From: Kibdelosporangium banguiense
GTDB taxonomy: Bacteria; Actinomycetota; Actinomycetes; Mycobacteriales; Pseudonocardiaceae
Assembly: GCF_017876405.1 (NCBI RefSeq)
Contig: NZ_JAGINW010000001.1
Coordinates: 4,353,203 to 4,417,202, forward strand
DNA length: 64,000 nucleotides
Direction of reading: 5' to 3'
Both the position numbers and the translations under genes were made by a program. Below the pieces are notes generated by a model, which was not told the DNA's origin, did not search any database, and saw only the letters and a program-made list of their open reading frames with translations. This document shows positions 18,349-26,892 of this stretch, in pieces. Positions within the stretch are counted from its first letter, which is position 1; each line of letters begins with the position of its first letter.

Positions 18349-18504
18349 TGTCCTGTTTGGAGCCGGCCGTCGAGCGCGCCTGTCTGCTCCCCATTTATTC
18401 CCCGCGCCACTCCCTAACCGGCGGAAGTCACTTCCAGTCGGCGCTGATCTTTACACCGAGCCTGCCGACGCACGGCGTACCGACCGGCACCGAGGAAGCC
18501 GTCC

Positions 18505-18675
18505 ATGCGTAGTGGCATGCCGCGCTTGACCTGCGTGGATGTGGTTGGCGGCACGCGCAGTGTCGTGATACGCAATGATGCTCCGGTGACGCACCGGCTG
18601 CTGCAGACTGTGCGCCGCCTGTTCGGACGGCGCGCACGGGCTCGCGCTGGGCGTCCAACATTTGTAGTCGAGTGA
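18505..18675 (+). CDS. Possible small protein upstream of hsdM
   Basis: A 56-codon frame, MRSGMPRLTCVDVV to ...RPTFVVE, with GAGGAAG six bases before the ATG. It ends inside the leader of hsdM, 18 bp before the chosen hsdM start. It is Arg-rich (RRLFGRRARARAGR). I recognise no family. It could be a small regulator or a chance frame. Confidence 0.35.
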   Translation: MRSGMPRLTCVDVVGGTRSVVIRNDAPVTHRLLQTVRRLFGRRARARAGRPTFVVE

Positions 18676-18692
18676 GCGCTGTAAGGAGTCTT

Positions 18693-20438
18693 GTGAGCAC
18701 CCTCGGTAGTTTCATCTGGTCGATCGCCGACCAGCTTCGGGGTCCCTACCGCCCCAACCAGTACGGCAACGTGATCCTCCCGCTCACGATCCTGCGCCGC
18801 CTCGACTGCATCCTCGAACCCGACCTGAAGACGGTCCGGGAGTTGGCGGCGAAGTACGACAACCCGAACCGGCTCAGGATCGAGATCAAGAAGGCGACCG
18901 GCCGACCGTTCTACAACACCTCGCACTACTCCTTCGCCAACCTGCTGGCTGACGCCGACGGGCTGGCGGACAACCTGGCCGACTACATCGACCGGTTCTC
19001 GTCCGATGTCGACGTGTTCGAGTACTTCGACTTCAAGAAGGAGATCCTCAACCTGGAGAAGGCGGGGCTCCTGCGCGAGGTCATCTTGTCCTTCAAGGCC
19101 GTCGACCTACATCCGGACGTCGTATCCAACGCCGACATGGGCGACGCGTTCGAGTACATCATCCGCAAGTTCAACGAGGCCGCGAACGAGACCTCCGGTG
19201 ACCACTACACACCGCGGGACGCGATCCGGCTGCTGGTCGACCTGCTCTTCGCCGAAAAGGACGCCGACCTGACCGAGGCCGGCATCGTCCGCACGCTGTA
19301 CGACCCCACGGCGGGCACCGGCGGCATGCTCGCCTTGGCCGAGGAGCACCTGCTCGCGCACAACCCCGACGCGAACCTGAGCCTGTTCGGCCAGGAGTAC
19401 AACCCGCAGTCGTACGCGATCTGCATGTCCGACCTGCTCGCCAAGGGCCACGACGCGTCCAACATCGCCTTCGGCAACACCCTGACCGATGACGCGTTCA
19501 AGGGCCGCCAGTTCGACTTCTGCATGTCCAACCCGCCGTACGGCGTCGACTGGAAGCAGTACGCCAAGGCGGTCACCAGAGAGCGCGACGAAGCGGGCCC
19601 CTACGGCCGGTTCGCCCCGGGCCTCCCGTCGACCTCGGACGGGCAGATGCTCTTCCTGCTCCACCTCGCCCACAAGATGCGCGCCCCGGAGGACGGTGGC
19701 GGCCGGGCCGGGATCGTGATGAACGGCTCGCCGCTCTTCAACGGCGCCGCCGAGTCCGGCCCCTCCAACATTCGCAAGTGGCTCCTGGAGAACGACCTGG
19801 TCGATGCGATCGTCGCGCTGCCGACCAACATGTTCTTCAACACCAGCATCGCCACCTACATCTGGATCCTCGACAACACCAAGCACCCCGACCGCATGGG
19901 CAAGGTCCAGCTCATCGACGGCACGTCGTTCTGGGCCAAGATGCGCAAGAACCTCGGCTCCAAGGGCCGCGAGATCAGCGACGCCGATCGCGCCAAGGTC
20001 GTCCGCTTGTACGCCGACTTTACCGACGCCGACCCCGACTACTCCAAGGTGCTGCGCAACGACGAGTTCGGCTACTGGACCATCACCGTCGAGCGCCCCC
20101 TCCTCGACGAGTCCGGCAAGTCGGTCGTCGACCGCAAGGGCAAGCCCAAACCGGACACCAGGAAGCGTGACACCGAGAACGTCCCGTTCACCTACGGCGG
20201 CTCGACCGCCGGCACCGCGGGCAAGGCCGAGGTCATCCAAGCGTACTTCGACGCCGAGGTGAAGCCGCACGTCCCCAATGCCTGGATCGACTGGGCCAAG
20301 GTCAAAACCGGCTACGAAATCCCCTTCACCCGCCACTTCTACAAGTACGTCCCACCCCGCCCCCTCGCCGAGATCGACGCCGACCTGGAGAAGCAGGTCA
20401 TCAAGATCCTCGACCTGCTGCGGGAGGTCGAGAAGTGA
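18693..20438 (+). CDS. hsdM: Type I restriction-modification methyltransferase subunit
   Basis: A 581-residue N6-adenine methyltransferase. The helical N-terminal domain is followed by the SAM motif DPTAGTGGML near residue 204 and the catalytic motif SNPPYG near 279. The C-terminal half has the family pattern VALPTNMFFNTSIATYIWILDNTK. The GTG at 18693 has AAGGAG four bases upstream; a GTG at 18672 would add seven residues. The stop overlaps hsdS. With HsdS and HsdR it should form a complete type I system, modifying one adenine per strand of a bipartite site. Confidence 0.95.
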   Translation: MSTLGSFIWSIADQLRGPYRPNQYGNVILPLTILRRLDCILEPDLKTVRELAAKYDNPNRLRIEIKKATGRPFYNTSHYSFANLLADADGLADNLADYIDRFSSDVDVFEYFDFKKEILNLEKAGLLREVILSFKAVDLHPDVVSNADMGDAFEYIIRKFNEAANETSGDHYTPRDAIRLLVDLLFAEKDADLTEAGIVRTLYDPTAGTGGMLALAEEHLLAHNPDANLSLFGQEYNPQSYAICMSDLLAKGHDASNIAFGNTLTDDAFKGRQFDFCMSNPPYGVDWKQYAKAVTRERDEAGPYGRFAPGLPSTSDGQMLFLLHLAHKMRAPEDGGGRAGIVMNGSPLFNGAAESGPSNIRKWLLENDLVDAIVALPTNMFFNTSIATYIWILDNTKHPDRMGKVQLIDGTSFWAKMRKNLGSKGREISDADRAKVVRLYADFTDADPDYSKVLRNDEFGYWTITVERPLLDESGKSVVDRKGKPKPDTRKRDTENVPFTYGGSTAGTAGKAEVIQAYFDAEVKPHVPNAWIDWAKVKTGYEIPFTRHFYKYVPPRPLAEIDADLEKQVIKILDLLREVEK

Positions 20439-21709
20439 GTACGACGGTCGTGTCTGAGCCGTGGACGACGACCCGACTCGGCTGGCTGTTCCAGCCGGTC
20501 TCCGATCGCGGCCACGAGGACGAGAGGGTCCTCAGCGTCTACCGTGACCACGGCGTGATCCCGAAGGACAGCCGCACTGACAACTTCAACCGGACGCCTG
20601 AAAATCTGAGCAATTACCAACTCGTGCATCCTGGCGACCTCGTCGTGAACCGGATGAAAGCGTGGCAGGGGTCGCTTGGTATCTCCGAGTACCAGGGCAT
20701 CGTCAGCCCTGATTACGAGGTACTTCGGCCAACTGTTCCCGAGTACGACCACAGCTTTCTCCATAGTCTGCTCCGCTCGCGCGCCCTGATCGACCAGTAC
20801 GCCCTCCGTTCCACGGGCATCCGCCCGTCCCAGTGGCGCCTGTACTGGGACGAGATGAAGACGATCGAGATCTCCCTGCCTGCAGTTGAACAGCAGCGCG
20901 CCATCGCCGACTACCTCGACCGCGAGACCGCTCGCATCGACACGCTCATCGAGGAGCAGCAGCGCCTGATCGAGATGCTGCGAGGGCGCCGTAAGGCTGT
21001 CGTTGAGCAGGCCGTTTTCTCCGGGCTTAAGGGCACTCCCACGAATAGCAACGCCGAGCCGTGGCTTCCTCCGACACCATCCCACTGGCGGGTCGTGCAA
21101 CTTGGGTTCGTGAGTGACACCGTGGCTGGCTACGCGTTCCCCAGCGACGGGTTCAGTGCCGATGGGGATCACGTCCGTCTACTTCGTGGAGTGAACGTGA
21201 AGCCCGGGAGGATCAACTGGACCGACACCGTCTACTGGGACGTTGAGGTTGCGGCTGTTCCGAGCGAGTTCGATCTCGAAGTTGGCGATCTCGTATTCGG
21301 CATGGATCGCCCGTTTGTGGGAGGCGGCGTGCGCGTCGCAGCGATCTCGGGTAACGATCTTCCGGCTCTGCTGCTTCAGCGGGTCATGCGTATCCGGCCC
21401 AACGATGAGGCTGGACGTGGGTACATGCGTTACGTGATGTCGACCGATGCGTTCTTCAACTACTTGGAGCCACTGTTCACGGGCGTCAGCGTGCCCCATG
21501 TGAGCGAGTGGCAGGTCCGGAAGTTCAAGATGCCATTCCCGCCACTTGATGAGCAGACGAGCATTGCCGCGTACCTCGACGAGCAGACCGCGAAGATCGA
21601 CACGCTGATCGAAGAGACCGAGCGGTTCATCGAACTCGCTCGTGAGCGGCGGGCGGCGCTGATCACGGCGGCGGTGACGGGTCAGATCGACGTACGGGAG
21701 ATGGCGTGA
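20435..21709 (+). CDS. hsdS: Type I restriction-modification specificity subunit
   Basis: A 424-residue HsdS with two target-recognition domains, each followed by the conserved coiled-coil spacer: LPAVEQQRAIADYLDRETARIDTL-type near residues 150-170 and PPLDEQTSIAAYLDEQTAKIDTL-type near 370-390. Each repeat ends with RRKAVVEQAVF or RRAALITAAVTG. The two variable halves specify the two parts of the DNA target, which cannot be predicted from sequence. The GTG start overlaps hsdM by 4 bp and the stop overlaps hsdR. Confidence 0.94.
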   Translation: MSTTVVSEPWTTTRLGWLFQPVSDRGHEDERVLSVYRDHGVIPKDSRTDNFNRTPENLSNYQLVHPGDLVVNRMKAWQGSLGISEYQGIVSPDYEVLRPTVPEYDHSFLHSLLRSRALIDQYALRSTGIRPSQWRLYWDEMKTIEISLPAVEQQRAIADYLDRETARIDTLIEEQQRLIEMLRGRRKAVVEQAVFSGLKGTPTNSNAEPWLPPTPSHWRVVQLGFVSDTVAGYAFPSDGFSADGDHVRLLRGVNVKPGRINWTDTVYWDVEVAAVPSEFDLEVGDLVFGMDRPFVGGGVRVAAISGNDLPALLLQRVMRIRPNDEAGRGYMRYVMSTDAFFNYLEPLFTGVSVPHVSEWQVRKFKMPFPPLDEQTSIAAYLDEQTAKIDTLIEETERFIELARERRAALITAAVTGQIDVREMA

Positions 21710-24700
21710 TGGCCGATCACCACGAGGTCATCTTCGAGTCCGAGATCTGTGCGTACTTGGAGGCCCACGGGTGGCTGTACTCGCCGGACGACAAAGGCTA
21801 TGACCGGGAGCGGGCGCTCTTTCCCGACGACCTGTTCGCTTGGCTGGAGGAAACTCAGCAGGCGGCGTACGAGAAAGCCCTGAGGGCAGCGGGGTCGAAG
21901 GCGAAGTTCCTTGATGTGCTGGCCACGGCGCTCGACAAGCCTCTCGAACATGGTGGCGGGACGCTGAACATCCTGCGTAACGGGGTGCAGTACATCGGTG
22001 GTGGCCGGTTGAAGATGGCGCAGTTCCGGCCCGAGACCAGCTTGAACGTGACCACTAACGAGCAGTACGCGGCGATGCGGGTGCGGGTGATGCGGCAGGT
22101 GCACTTCTCCACCGCTGACCAGCGAAGCATCGACCTGGTGTTCTTCGTCAACGGGCTCCCGGTGGCCACTGTGGAGTTGAAGACCGACTTCACCCAGTCG
22201 CTGGATGAGGCGGTCAACCAGTACCGCAAGAACCGGTATCCGCTGACCAACGGTCGGCCGGAGCCGCTGCTGTCGTTCGGGCACCGGGCGCTGGTGCATT
22301 TCGCGGTATCCAACGATCTGGCCGCGATGACCACCAAGTTGGAGGGCGAGAAGACGCATTTCCTGCCGTTCAACATGGGCCACGACAGTGGTGCGGGGAA
22401 CCCGCCCGGCGCGGGCGGGCGGTCGGCGACGGCGTACCTGTGGGAGCGGGTCTGGGAGAAGCACGCCTGGCTCAACATCATCGGCCGACTGATGATCGTG
22501 GAGACCAAGGAGGAGTGGGACGTCGCCACCGGCACCTCTGCGCGGCGTACGAGCACGCTCTTCCCGCGGTTCCACCAGTGGGAGGCCGTGACGAACACGG
22601 TGGCCGCGGTGAGTGAGGAGGGGGTGGGACAGCGCTACCTGATCGAGCACTCGGCGGGCTCGGGGAAGACGAACACCATCGCCTGGACCGCGCACCGGCT
22701 GGCGCGGCTGCACGTGAACGACGAGAAGGTCTTCGACTCGGTGATCGTGGTCGTGGACCGCACGGTGCTCGACGGGCAGCTCCAGGAGGCGATCGGGCAG
22801 ATCGACGGGTCGGGGAAGATCGTGGCCACGATCAGCCCCGAGGACGTCCGCAAGGCGGGGGCGAAGTCGAAGTCCGGGCTGCTGGCGACCGCGTTGAAAA
22901 ACGGTGAGCTGATCATCGCGGTGACGGTGCAGACCTTCCCGTTCGCACTCGACGAGATCCGGGCCGACAAGGGCCTGAAGGGCAAGCGGTTCGCGGTGAT
23001 CGCGGACGAGGCACACTCCTCGCAGTCCGGGCAGATCTCCTCCAAGCTCAAGGCCGTGCTGACCGCCGAAGAGGTCAAGGAGATCGAGGAAGGCGGCTCC
23101 GTCGACGTCGAGTCGATCCTGGCCTCGGAGATGACCGAGCGGGCCGAGTCGAAGAACATCTCCTACTTCGCGTTCACCGCGACGCCGAAGAACAAGACTC
23201 TGGAGCTCTTCGGCCGCAAGGGCCCTGACGGCAAGCCGGTCGAGTTCCACCTCTACTCGATGCGGCAGGCGATCGAGGAGGGCTACATCCTCGACGTGCT
23301 CAGGGGCTACCAGTCCTACGACACCGCGCTGAAGATCGCCGGTCAGGCCGAGAGCGGCGATGGTGACGAGGTGGTGGAGGAGGCCGCAGCGCGGAAGGGG
23401 CTGATGCGGTGGGTGAAGCTGCACCCGACCAACATCAGCCAGAAGGTGCAGATCATCGTCGAGCATTTCCACGCCAACGTCGCTCACCTGCTGGAGGGCA
23501 AGGCGAAGGCGATGGTCGTGACCGACTCGCGCAAGGCCGCGGTGAAGTACAAGAAGGCGATCGACGCCTACATCGCCAAGCGGGCCGCAATGGACGCCTC
23601 GTACAACTACCGCACTCTGGTCGCCTTCTCCGGTTCGGTGACGATGGCAGAGGACGAGGAGTGGGTGTCGGACTGGGGGCCGCAGCCGAGCAAGGACGAC
23701 GAGTTCACCGAGGCCAACCTGAACCCCGGTGCCGGTTCGGACCTGGCCGCCGCCTTCAAGGGCGCGACGTACAAGATCATGCTGGTCGCCAACAAGTTTC
23801 AGACTGGGTTCGACCAGCCGCTGCTCTCGGCGATGTACATCGACAAGAAGCTCTCCGGGGTCGCTGCGGTTCAGACGCTGTCGCGGCTCAACCGCACCCA
23901 TCGCACCGCGGGCGGGGAGCAGAAGCGCAAGACGTTCGTCATCGACTTCGTGAACAAGCCCGAGGGCATCCGGGCTGCGTTCGAGCCGTACTTCACCAAC
24001 GCCACCCTGGAGACCGAGACCGACCCGTATGTCGTCTTCCACCTCGCTACCAAGCTCGCCCAGGCTGGGATCTACACGCCAGAGCAGGTGCGCGAGGTCG
24101 CTGAACTGTGGGTGACCCGGAAGGGCAACAACGCGCTCTCGGCTGCGATTAGCCCTGCCAAGAACGAGTTCGCCCGCCGCTACGCGGCTGCGATCGAGGC
24201 CGAGGACAAGGTCACCCTCAATACCCTCGACCTGTTCCGCAAGGACGTCTCGACCCTCGTCCGGCTCTACGACTTCATGAGTCAGATCGTCGACTACGGC
24301 GACCCGTACATGGAGATGCTGTCGATCTTCTTGCGGCTCCTCGAGAAGGTCATCGCAGACTCATCCTGGGCCGCGGAGGTCGACCTCTCCGACGTGGTCC
24401 TGGTCGGCGTCAAGCACAACAAGCGGACCGCGGTCGACATCTCGCTGACCGGCGACGGTGAGCTGAAGGGGATCAGCGCCGCCGGCACCGGCACCCGGAA
24501 GGAACCAAAGTACGTCGCACTCCAGGTCGTCATCGACAAAATGAACGACCTCTTCGGTGCCGAGTCGTTCACCGAGTCTCAGGTCCGTGAGTTCGTGCAG
24601 GCACTGGTGCAACGGCTGCTCGCCTACCCGGACCTGATCAACCAGACCAAGGTGAACTCGAAAAAGCAGTTCATGGAATCGCAGGACTTCCAAGCGGCGG

Positions 24701-24846
24701 TCACCGAAGCGGTCGTCGACAACCAAGAGGCCCACAACACCATGGCCGACTACTTCTTCAGCGACGGACCTGGCATCAGCGCTGTCGTCTTGGCCCTCGC
24801 GGACGCCTTCTACGAGGCAGCGATCGATCAGCAGACGGACGTGTGA
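21709..24846 (+). CDS. hsdR: Type I restriction endonuclease/translocase subunit
   Basis: A 1045-residue HsdR. The N-terminal nuclease domain has DLVFFVNGLPVATVELKTDF (Asp...Glu-x-Lys, near residue 155). The superfamily 2 motor follows: HSAGSGKTNTI (Walker A, near 313), ADEAHSSQSG (DEAH, near 432), FAFTATPKNKTL and the later TGFDQPLLSAMYIDK and QTLSRLNRTH. The ATG at 21709 overlaps the hsdS stop. No damage is visible, so the operon should be active. Confidence 0.95.
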   Translation: MADHHEVIFESEICAYLEAHGWLYSPDDKGYDRERALFPDDLFAWLEETQQAAYEKALRAAGSKAKFLDVLATALDKPLEHGGGTLNILRNGVQYIGGGRLKMAQFRPETSLNVTTNEQYAAMRVRVMRQVHFSTADQRSIDLVFFVNGLPVATVELKTDFTQSLDEAVNQYRKNRYPLTNGRPEPLLSFGHRALVHFAVSNDLAAMTTKLEGEKTHFLPFNMGHDSGAGNPPGAGGRSATAYLWERVWEKHAWLNIIGRLMIVETKEEWDVATGTSARRTSTLFPRFHQWEAVTNTVAAVSEEGVGQRYLIEHSAGSGKTNTIAWTAHRLARLHVNDEKVFDSVIVVVDRTVLDGQLQEAIGQIDGSGKIVATISPEDVRKAGAKSKSGLLATALKNGELIIAVTVQTFPFALDEIRADKGLKGKRFAVIADEAHSSQSGQISSKLKAVLTAEEVKEIEEGGSVDVESILASEMTERAESKNISYFAFTATPKNKTLELFGRKGPDGKPVEFHLYSMRQAIEEGYILDVLRGYQSYDTALKIAGQAESGDGDEVVEEAAARKGLMRWVKLHPTNISQKVQIIVEHFHANVAHLLEGKAKAMVVTDSRKAAVKYKKAIDAYIAKRAAMDASYNYRTLVAFSGSVTMAEDEEWVSDWGPQPSKDDEFTEANLNPGAGSDLAAAFKGATYKIMLVANKFQTGFDQPLLSAMYIDKKLSGVAAVQTLSRLNRTHRTAGGEQKRKTFVIDFVNKPEGIRAAFEPYFTNATLETETDPYVVFHLATKLAQAGIYTPEQVREVAELWVTRKGNNALSAAISPAKNEFARRYAAAIEAEDKVTLNTLDLFRKDVSTLVRLYDFMSQIVDYGDPYMEMLSIFLRLLEKVIADSSWAAEVDLSDVVLVGVKHNKRTAVDISLTGDGELKGISAAGTGTRKEPKYVALQVVIDKMNDLFGAESFTESQVREFVQALVQRLLAYPDLINQTKVNSKKQFMESQDFQAAVTEAVVDNQEAHNTMADYFFSDGPGISAVVLALADAFYEAAIDQQTDV

Positions 24847-25069
24847 GCGGCCCGGCCCCGGAAAGGGAACCACTCGTCGCTCTAACGGAACACGCTTCGT
24901 CCCTTGAGCAGCACGGTGGTCCTTTGGCCGTGGCAGACGACATGTCTAAGGGACGAGGTGCCCGAGGGGATCTATGCGGTCGGCTCAGCCTTCCCGCCAG
25001 AGTTGCTCGTGCGTTTGCCGAAGAGTGTCATTCGCGCGGTTGTCGGTGGTCGGTGAGACCATCTGTGTC

Positions 25070-25420
25070 ATGCCACAGCGTCGGCCTTCGAGGCCACCCA
25101 ATTTCGGGATTGTACGAGCAAGGCGTCAGGGCATGGTCAGCAACGCGCTTGCGGCAACGACGGTTCGGCGTGGCGAGTCGGCGTTGGTCGTGATCGAGGG
25201 TGCGTTGCGCGTGCAGAGCGTATGTTCCGGTGATAGCTACGATCATCAGCATCGACTGGAGGTTGTTACCCCTGCGGATGTTGTGACGGCGATGTTTGTT
25301 GCCTGGATCGATGGGGACAGTGAGCGGGCGTTGTCCGAGTTTGAGCGGTGTGTGTCCAGTGTCCATGGTTTGACGCAGCGAGCTTCGACCTGGGTTACGG
25401 CTGGCGCTGGCTGGATCTAG
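25070..25420 (+). CDS. Hypothetical protein, weak support
   Basis: A 116-codon frame, MPQRRPSRPPNFGIVRARRQ onward, with a segment VVTPADVVTAMFVAWIDGD that looks protein-like. No ribosome-binding site is clear and no family is recognised. The opposite strand is also open here (see the next entry), so at most one is real. The 220 bp between hsdR and this frame hold nothing I can name. Confidence 0.3.
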   Translation: MPQRRPSRPPNFGIVRARRQGMVSNALAATTVRRGESALVVIEGALRVQSVCSGDSYDHQHRLEVVTPADVVTAMFVAWIDGDSERALSEFERCVSSVHGLTQRASTWVTAGAGWI

Positions 25421-25429
25421 ACGATTTCC

Positions 25430-25603
25430 AAATCGTCCCGGTGCCCGCTTGACCAGGTCAGTCGCCCATGCGTTCTTGTACACCTCTACCAAGACGTCGG
25501 GCCTGAAGTATTCCTCCGTGTCGTGCGCCGCCAGTATCAGGACGCGGTCTGCGGTGACACGTCTCGTCTGTAACACTCCGTGGTGCTCTCTGATGTACGT
25601 CAC
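25430..25603 (-). pseudogene. 5' remnant of an unidentified gene (right near-direct repeat)
   Basis: On the minus strand the frame starts MTYIREHHGVLQTRR or, 15 codons later, VTADRVLILAAHDTEEYFRP, then VLVEVYKNAWATDLVKR, which looks like real coding sequence and then fades into Pro/Arg-rich noise. The region 25523-25569 is the right copy of the repeat at 17348-17395. I interpret it as the start of a broken gene whose second copy was cut off next to the integrase. Confidence 0.35.
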
Positions 25604-25632
25604 GTGCTCTGGCTTCGTCTATGCTGGTCAGC

Positions 25633-26367
25633 ATGGGGGATGACAGGAATCGAGCTGTCACGGTAAGTGACTATGTTGATCGGTTAGCGGGTCCAGCAGG
25701 GCTGGGTTTCAGCTACTCGTCCCGTGAAATTCGTCAGCGGGCTGCCCTGGTTCGCAGGCTGCGCGCAGAACTCACGCCGGAGCAGTACGAGGCCGTACTG
25801 GGCGAGATTCCGAAGGGCTACGCCGAGGGCTTCGTTGGCAAGGATGATCAGTACCGCCGAGAGCGCAACCGCTTGGCCGGCAGCCATCCTCGACGACTGC
25901 GGATGCTCGATCGCGCCGAGGGGCTGCCGTTCTCCGAGTTCGAGGACCTGATCTATCACACGGCGGACACCATCTTCAGTGCAACGCCGCCTGACGTCGC
26001 CTCCTATTGGGTGACCTACGAGAGCGATCAGCGCCAACAGCGCGAGGCTTTGGCGCGTCTGGCCGCTGATACCCTGCGTCTTCTGCGCTTGCTGATCCTG
26101 CTGTCCCTGGCCGATCATCGCCGGTACCCCACCACCCTGCTCCTGCTTCTGCTTCAAGTGCTCAGCGGCATGGCGATCGCCATGCACGTGGTGTGCTGGC
26201 CGGTCCCGGCGAGCACACCGGTGCGTGTGACCCGGCCACCGGGGCGCGTGGTCGTGGCCAGCCCCCGTGTCGCTCGCGCTCCTGGCGTGGGTGGTCCCTC
26301 GTTGTCGATCGCAGCGAGGGCCGGGGCGGGCTGTGCGCGTACCAGAGGGAACGCTGTAGTCCCATAG
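25633..26367 (+). CDS. Hypothetical protein with hydrophobic C-terminal part
   Basis: About 244 residues, MGDDRNRAVTVSDYVDRLAG onward. The first 130 residues are charged and helical (LRAELTPEQYEAVLGEIPKG); a leucine-rich hydrophobic region follows (TLRLLRLLILLSLADHRRYP, TTLLLLLLQVLSGMAIAM), perhaps two membrane helices, and then a Pro/Arg/Val tail that may be poorly conserved. An ATG four codons upstream is an alternative start. No family recognised. It precedes the replication/mobilisation module. Confidence 0.5.
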   Translation: MGDDRNRAVTVSDYVDRLAGPAGLGFSYSSREIRQRAALVRRLRAELTPEQYEAVLGEIPKGYAEGFVGKDDQYRRERNRLAGSHPRRLRMLDRAEGLPFSEFEDLIYHTADTIFSATPPDVASYWVTYESDQRQQREALARLAADTLRLLRLLILLSLADHRRYPTTLLLLLLQVLSGMAIAMHVVCWPVPASTPVRVTRPPGRVVVASPRVARAPGVGGPSLSIAARAGAGCARTRGNAVVP

Positions 26368-26404
26368 CCCGTCGTCGGTCTTCCCGTTGTGGAAGGGCCA
26401 CACC

Positions 26405-26617
26405 GTGGCAGACGACAAGACCATTCCCGCCTCGTTGCTGAAGATCAGTGAGGCGGCCAGATATCTCAATCTCTCCGAGGTTTCCGTCCGCCGGGCCATC
26501 CGGGAGGGCACCCTGCCCTATCTCCGGTTCGGTCGGGCGATCCGCCTCGCGCTGACCGATCTCGACGACTTTGCCGCAGCCCACCGGATAGCCGCCCAGG
26601 GCGGTGACCAACGGTGA
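26405..26617 (+). CDS. Excisionase-family winged-helix DNA-binding protein
   Basis: A 70-residue protein with the MerR-like/Xis pattern LLKISEAARYLNLSEVSVRRAIREGTL-type helix-turn-helix and the following wing LPYLRFGRAIRLALTDLDDF. GGAAGGG lies seven bases before the GTG. Such proteins act as excisionases for tyrosine integrases or as regulators of element genes. Here the integrase is a serine recombinase, whose directionality factors are unrelated, so a regulatory role in the rep-mob module is at least as likely. Confidence 0.8.
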   Translation: MADDKTIPASLLKISEAARYLNLSEVSVRRAIREGTLPYLRFGRAIRLALTDLDDFAAAHRIAAQGGDQR

Positions 26618-26892
26618 CGCAACGCAAGAGACCACCGGGGGCGCCCCGCACGCGGTGCACCACCGGTCCCCAGGACGCTGTCCAGGCACCGATCGGGTCT
26701 GACCTCGATCCCGACATCCAACGGCTCGTGGACGCCGCGCCGCCGTTCTCAGCGGGCCAGAAAGCCCGACTGGCGAGCTTGTTCGCTCCCTGCGCCACCG
26801 TGCGCGACGTCACTAACGTGCGACGTGCGGCCCGGTCGGGAGACTCACTGCGGCACGCGCCGTCCGGTACTCACCGGAGGCAGGCGCGGTGA
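26614..26892 (+). CDS. Small conserved element protein, function unknown
   Basis: A 92-residue protein, overlapping the genes on both sides by 4 bp. Its middle part DIQRLVDAAPPFSAGQKARLASLF resembles a short helical segment I know from many actinomycete plasmid and element proteins; the ends are Arg/Pro/Thr-rich. No function is known. Tight overlap argues it is translated with the excisionase-like and RepA-like genes. Confidence 0.65.
   Translation: MTQRKRPPGAPRTRCTTGPQDAVQAPIGSDLDPDIQRLVDAAPPFSAGQKARLASLFAPCATVRDVTNVRRAARSGDSLRHAPSGTHRRQAR

Larger units (their letters stand above)
17333..18504. other. 1.2-kb region without a convincing gene
   Basis: Open frames exist on both strands but none shows a good start, family motif or credible amino-acid make-up. 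The stretch contains the left near-direct repeat, a 16-bp exact repeat GGGAACAGGGCTGACC at 17997-18012 and 18063-18078, and a perfect hairpin at 18312-18348. It may be a decayed junction between the integrase and the R-M cargo. Confidence 0.6.

Noticed and set aside
21682..24042. A 786-codon minus-strand frame opposite hsdR
   Set aside because: Antisense shadow of a clear HsdR gene; His/Arg/Leu-biased, no motif.
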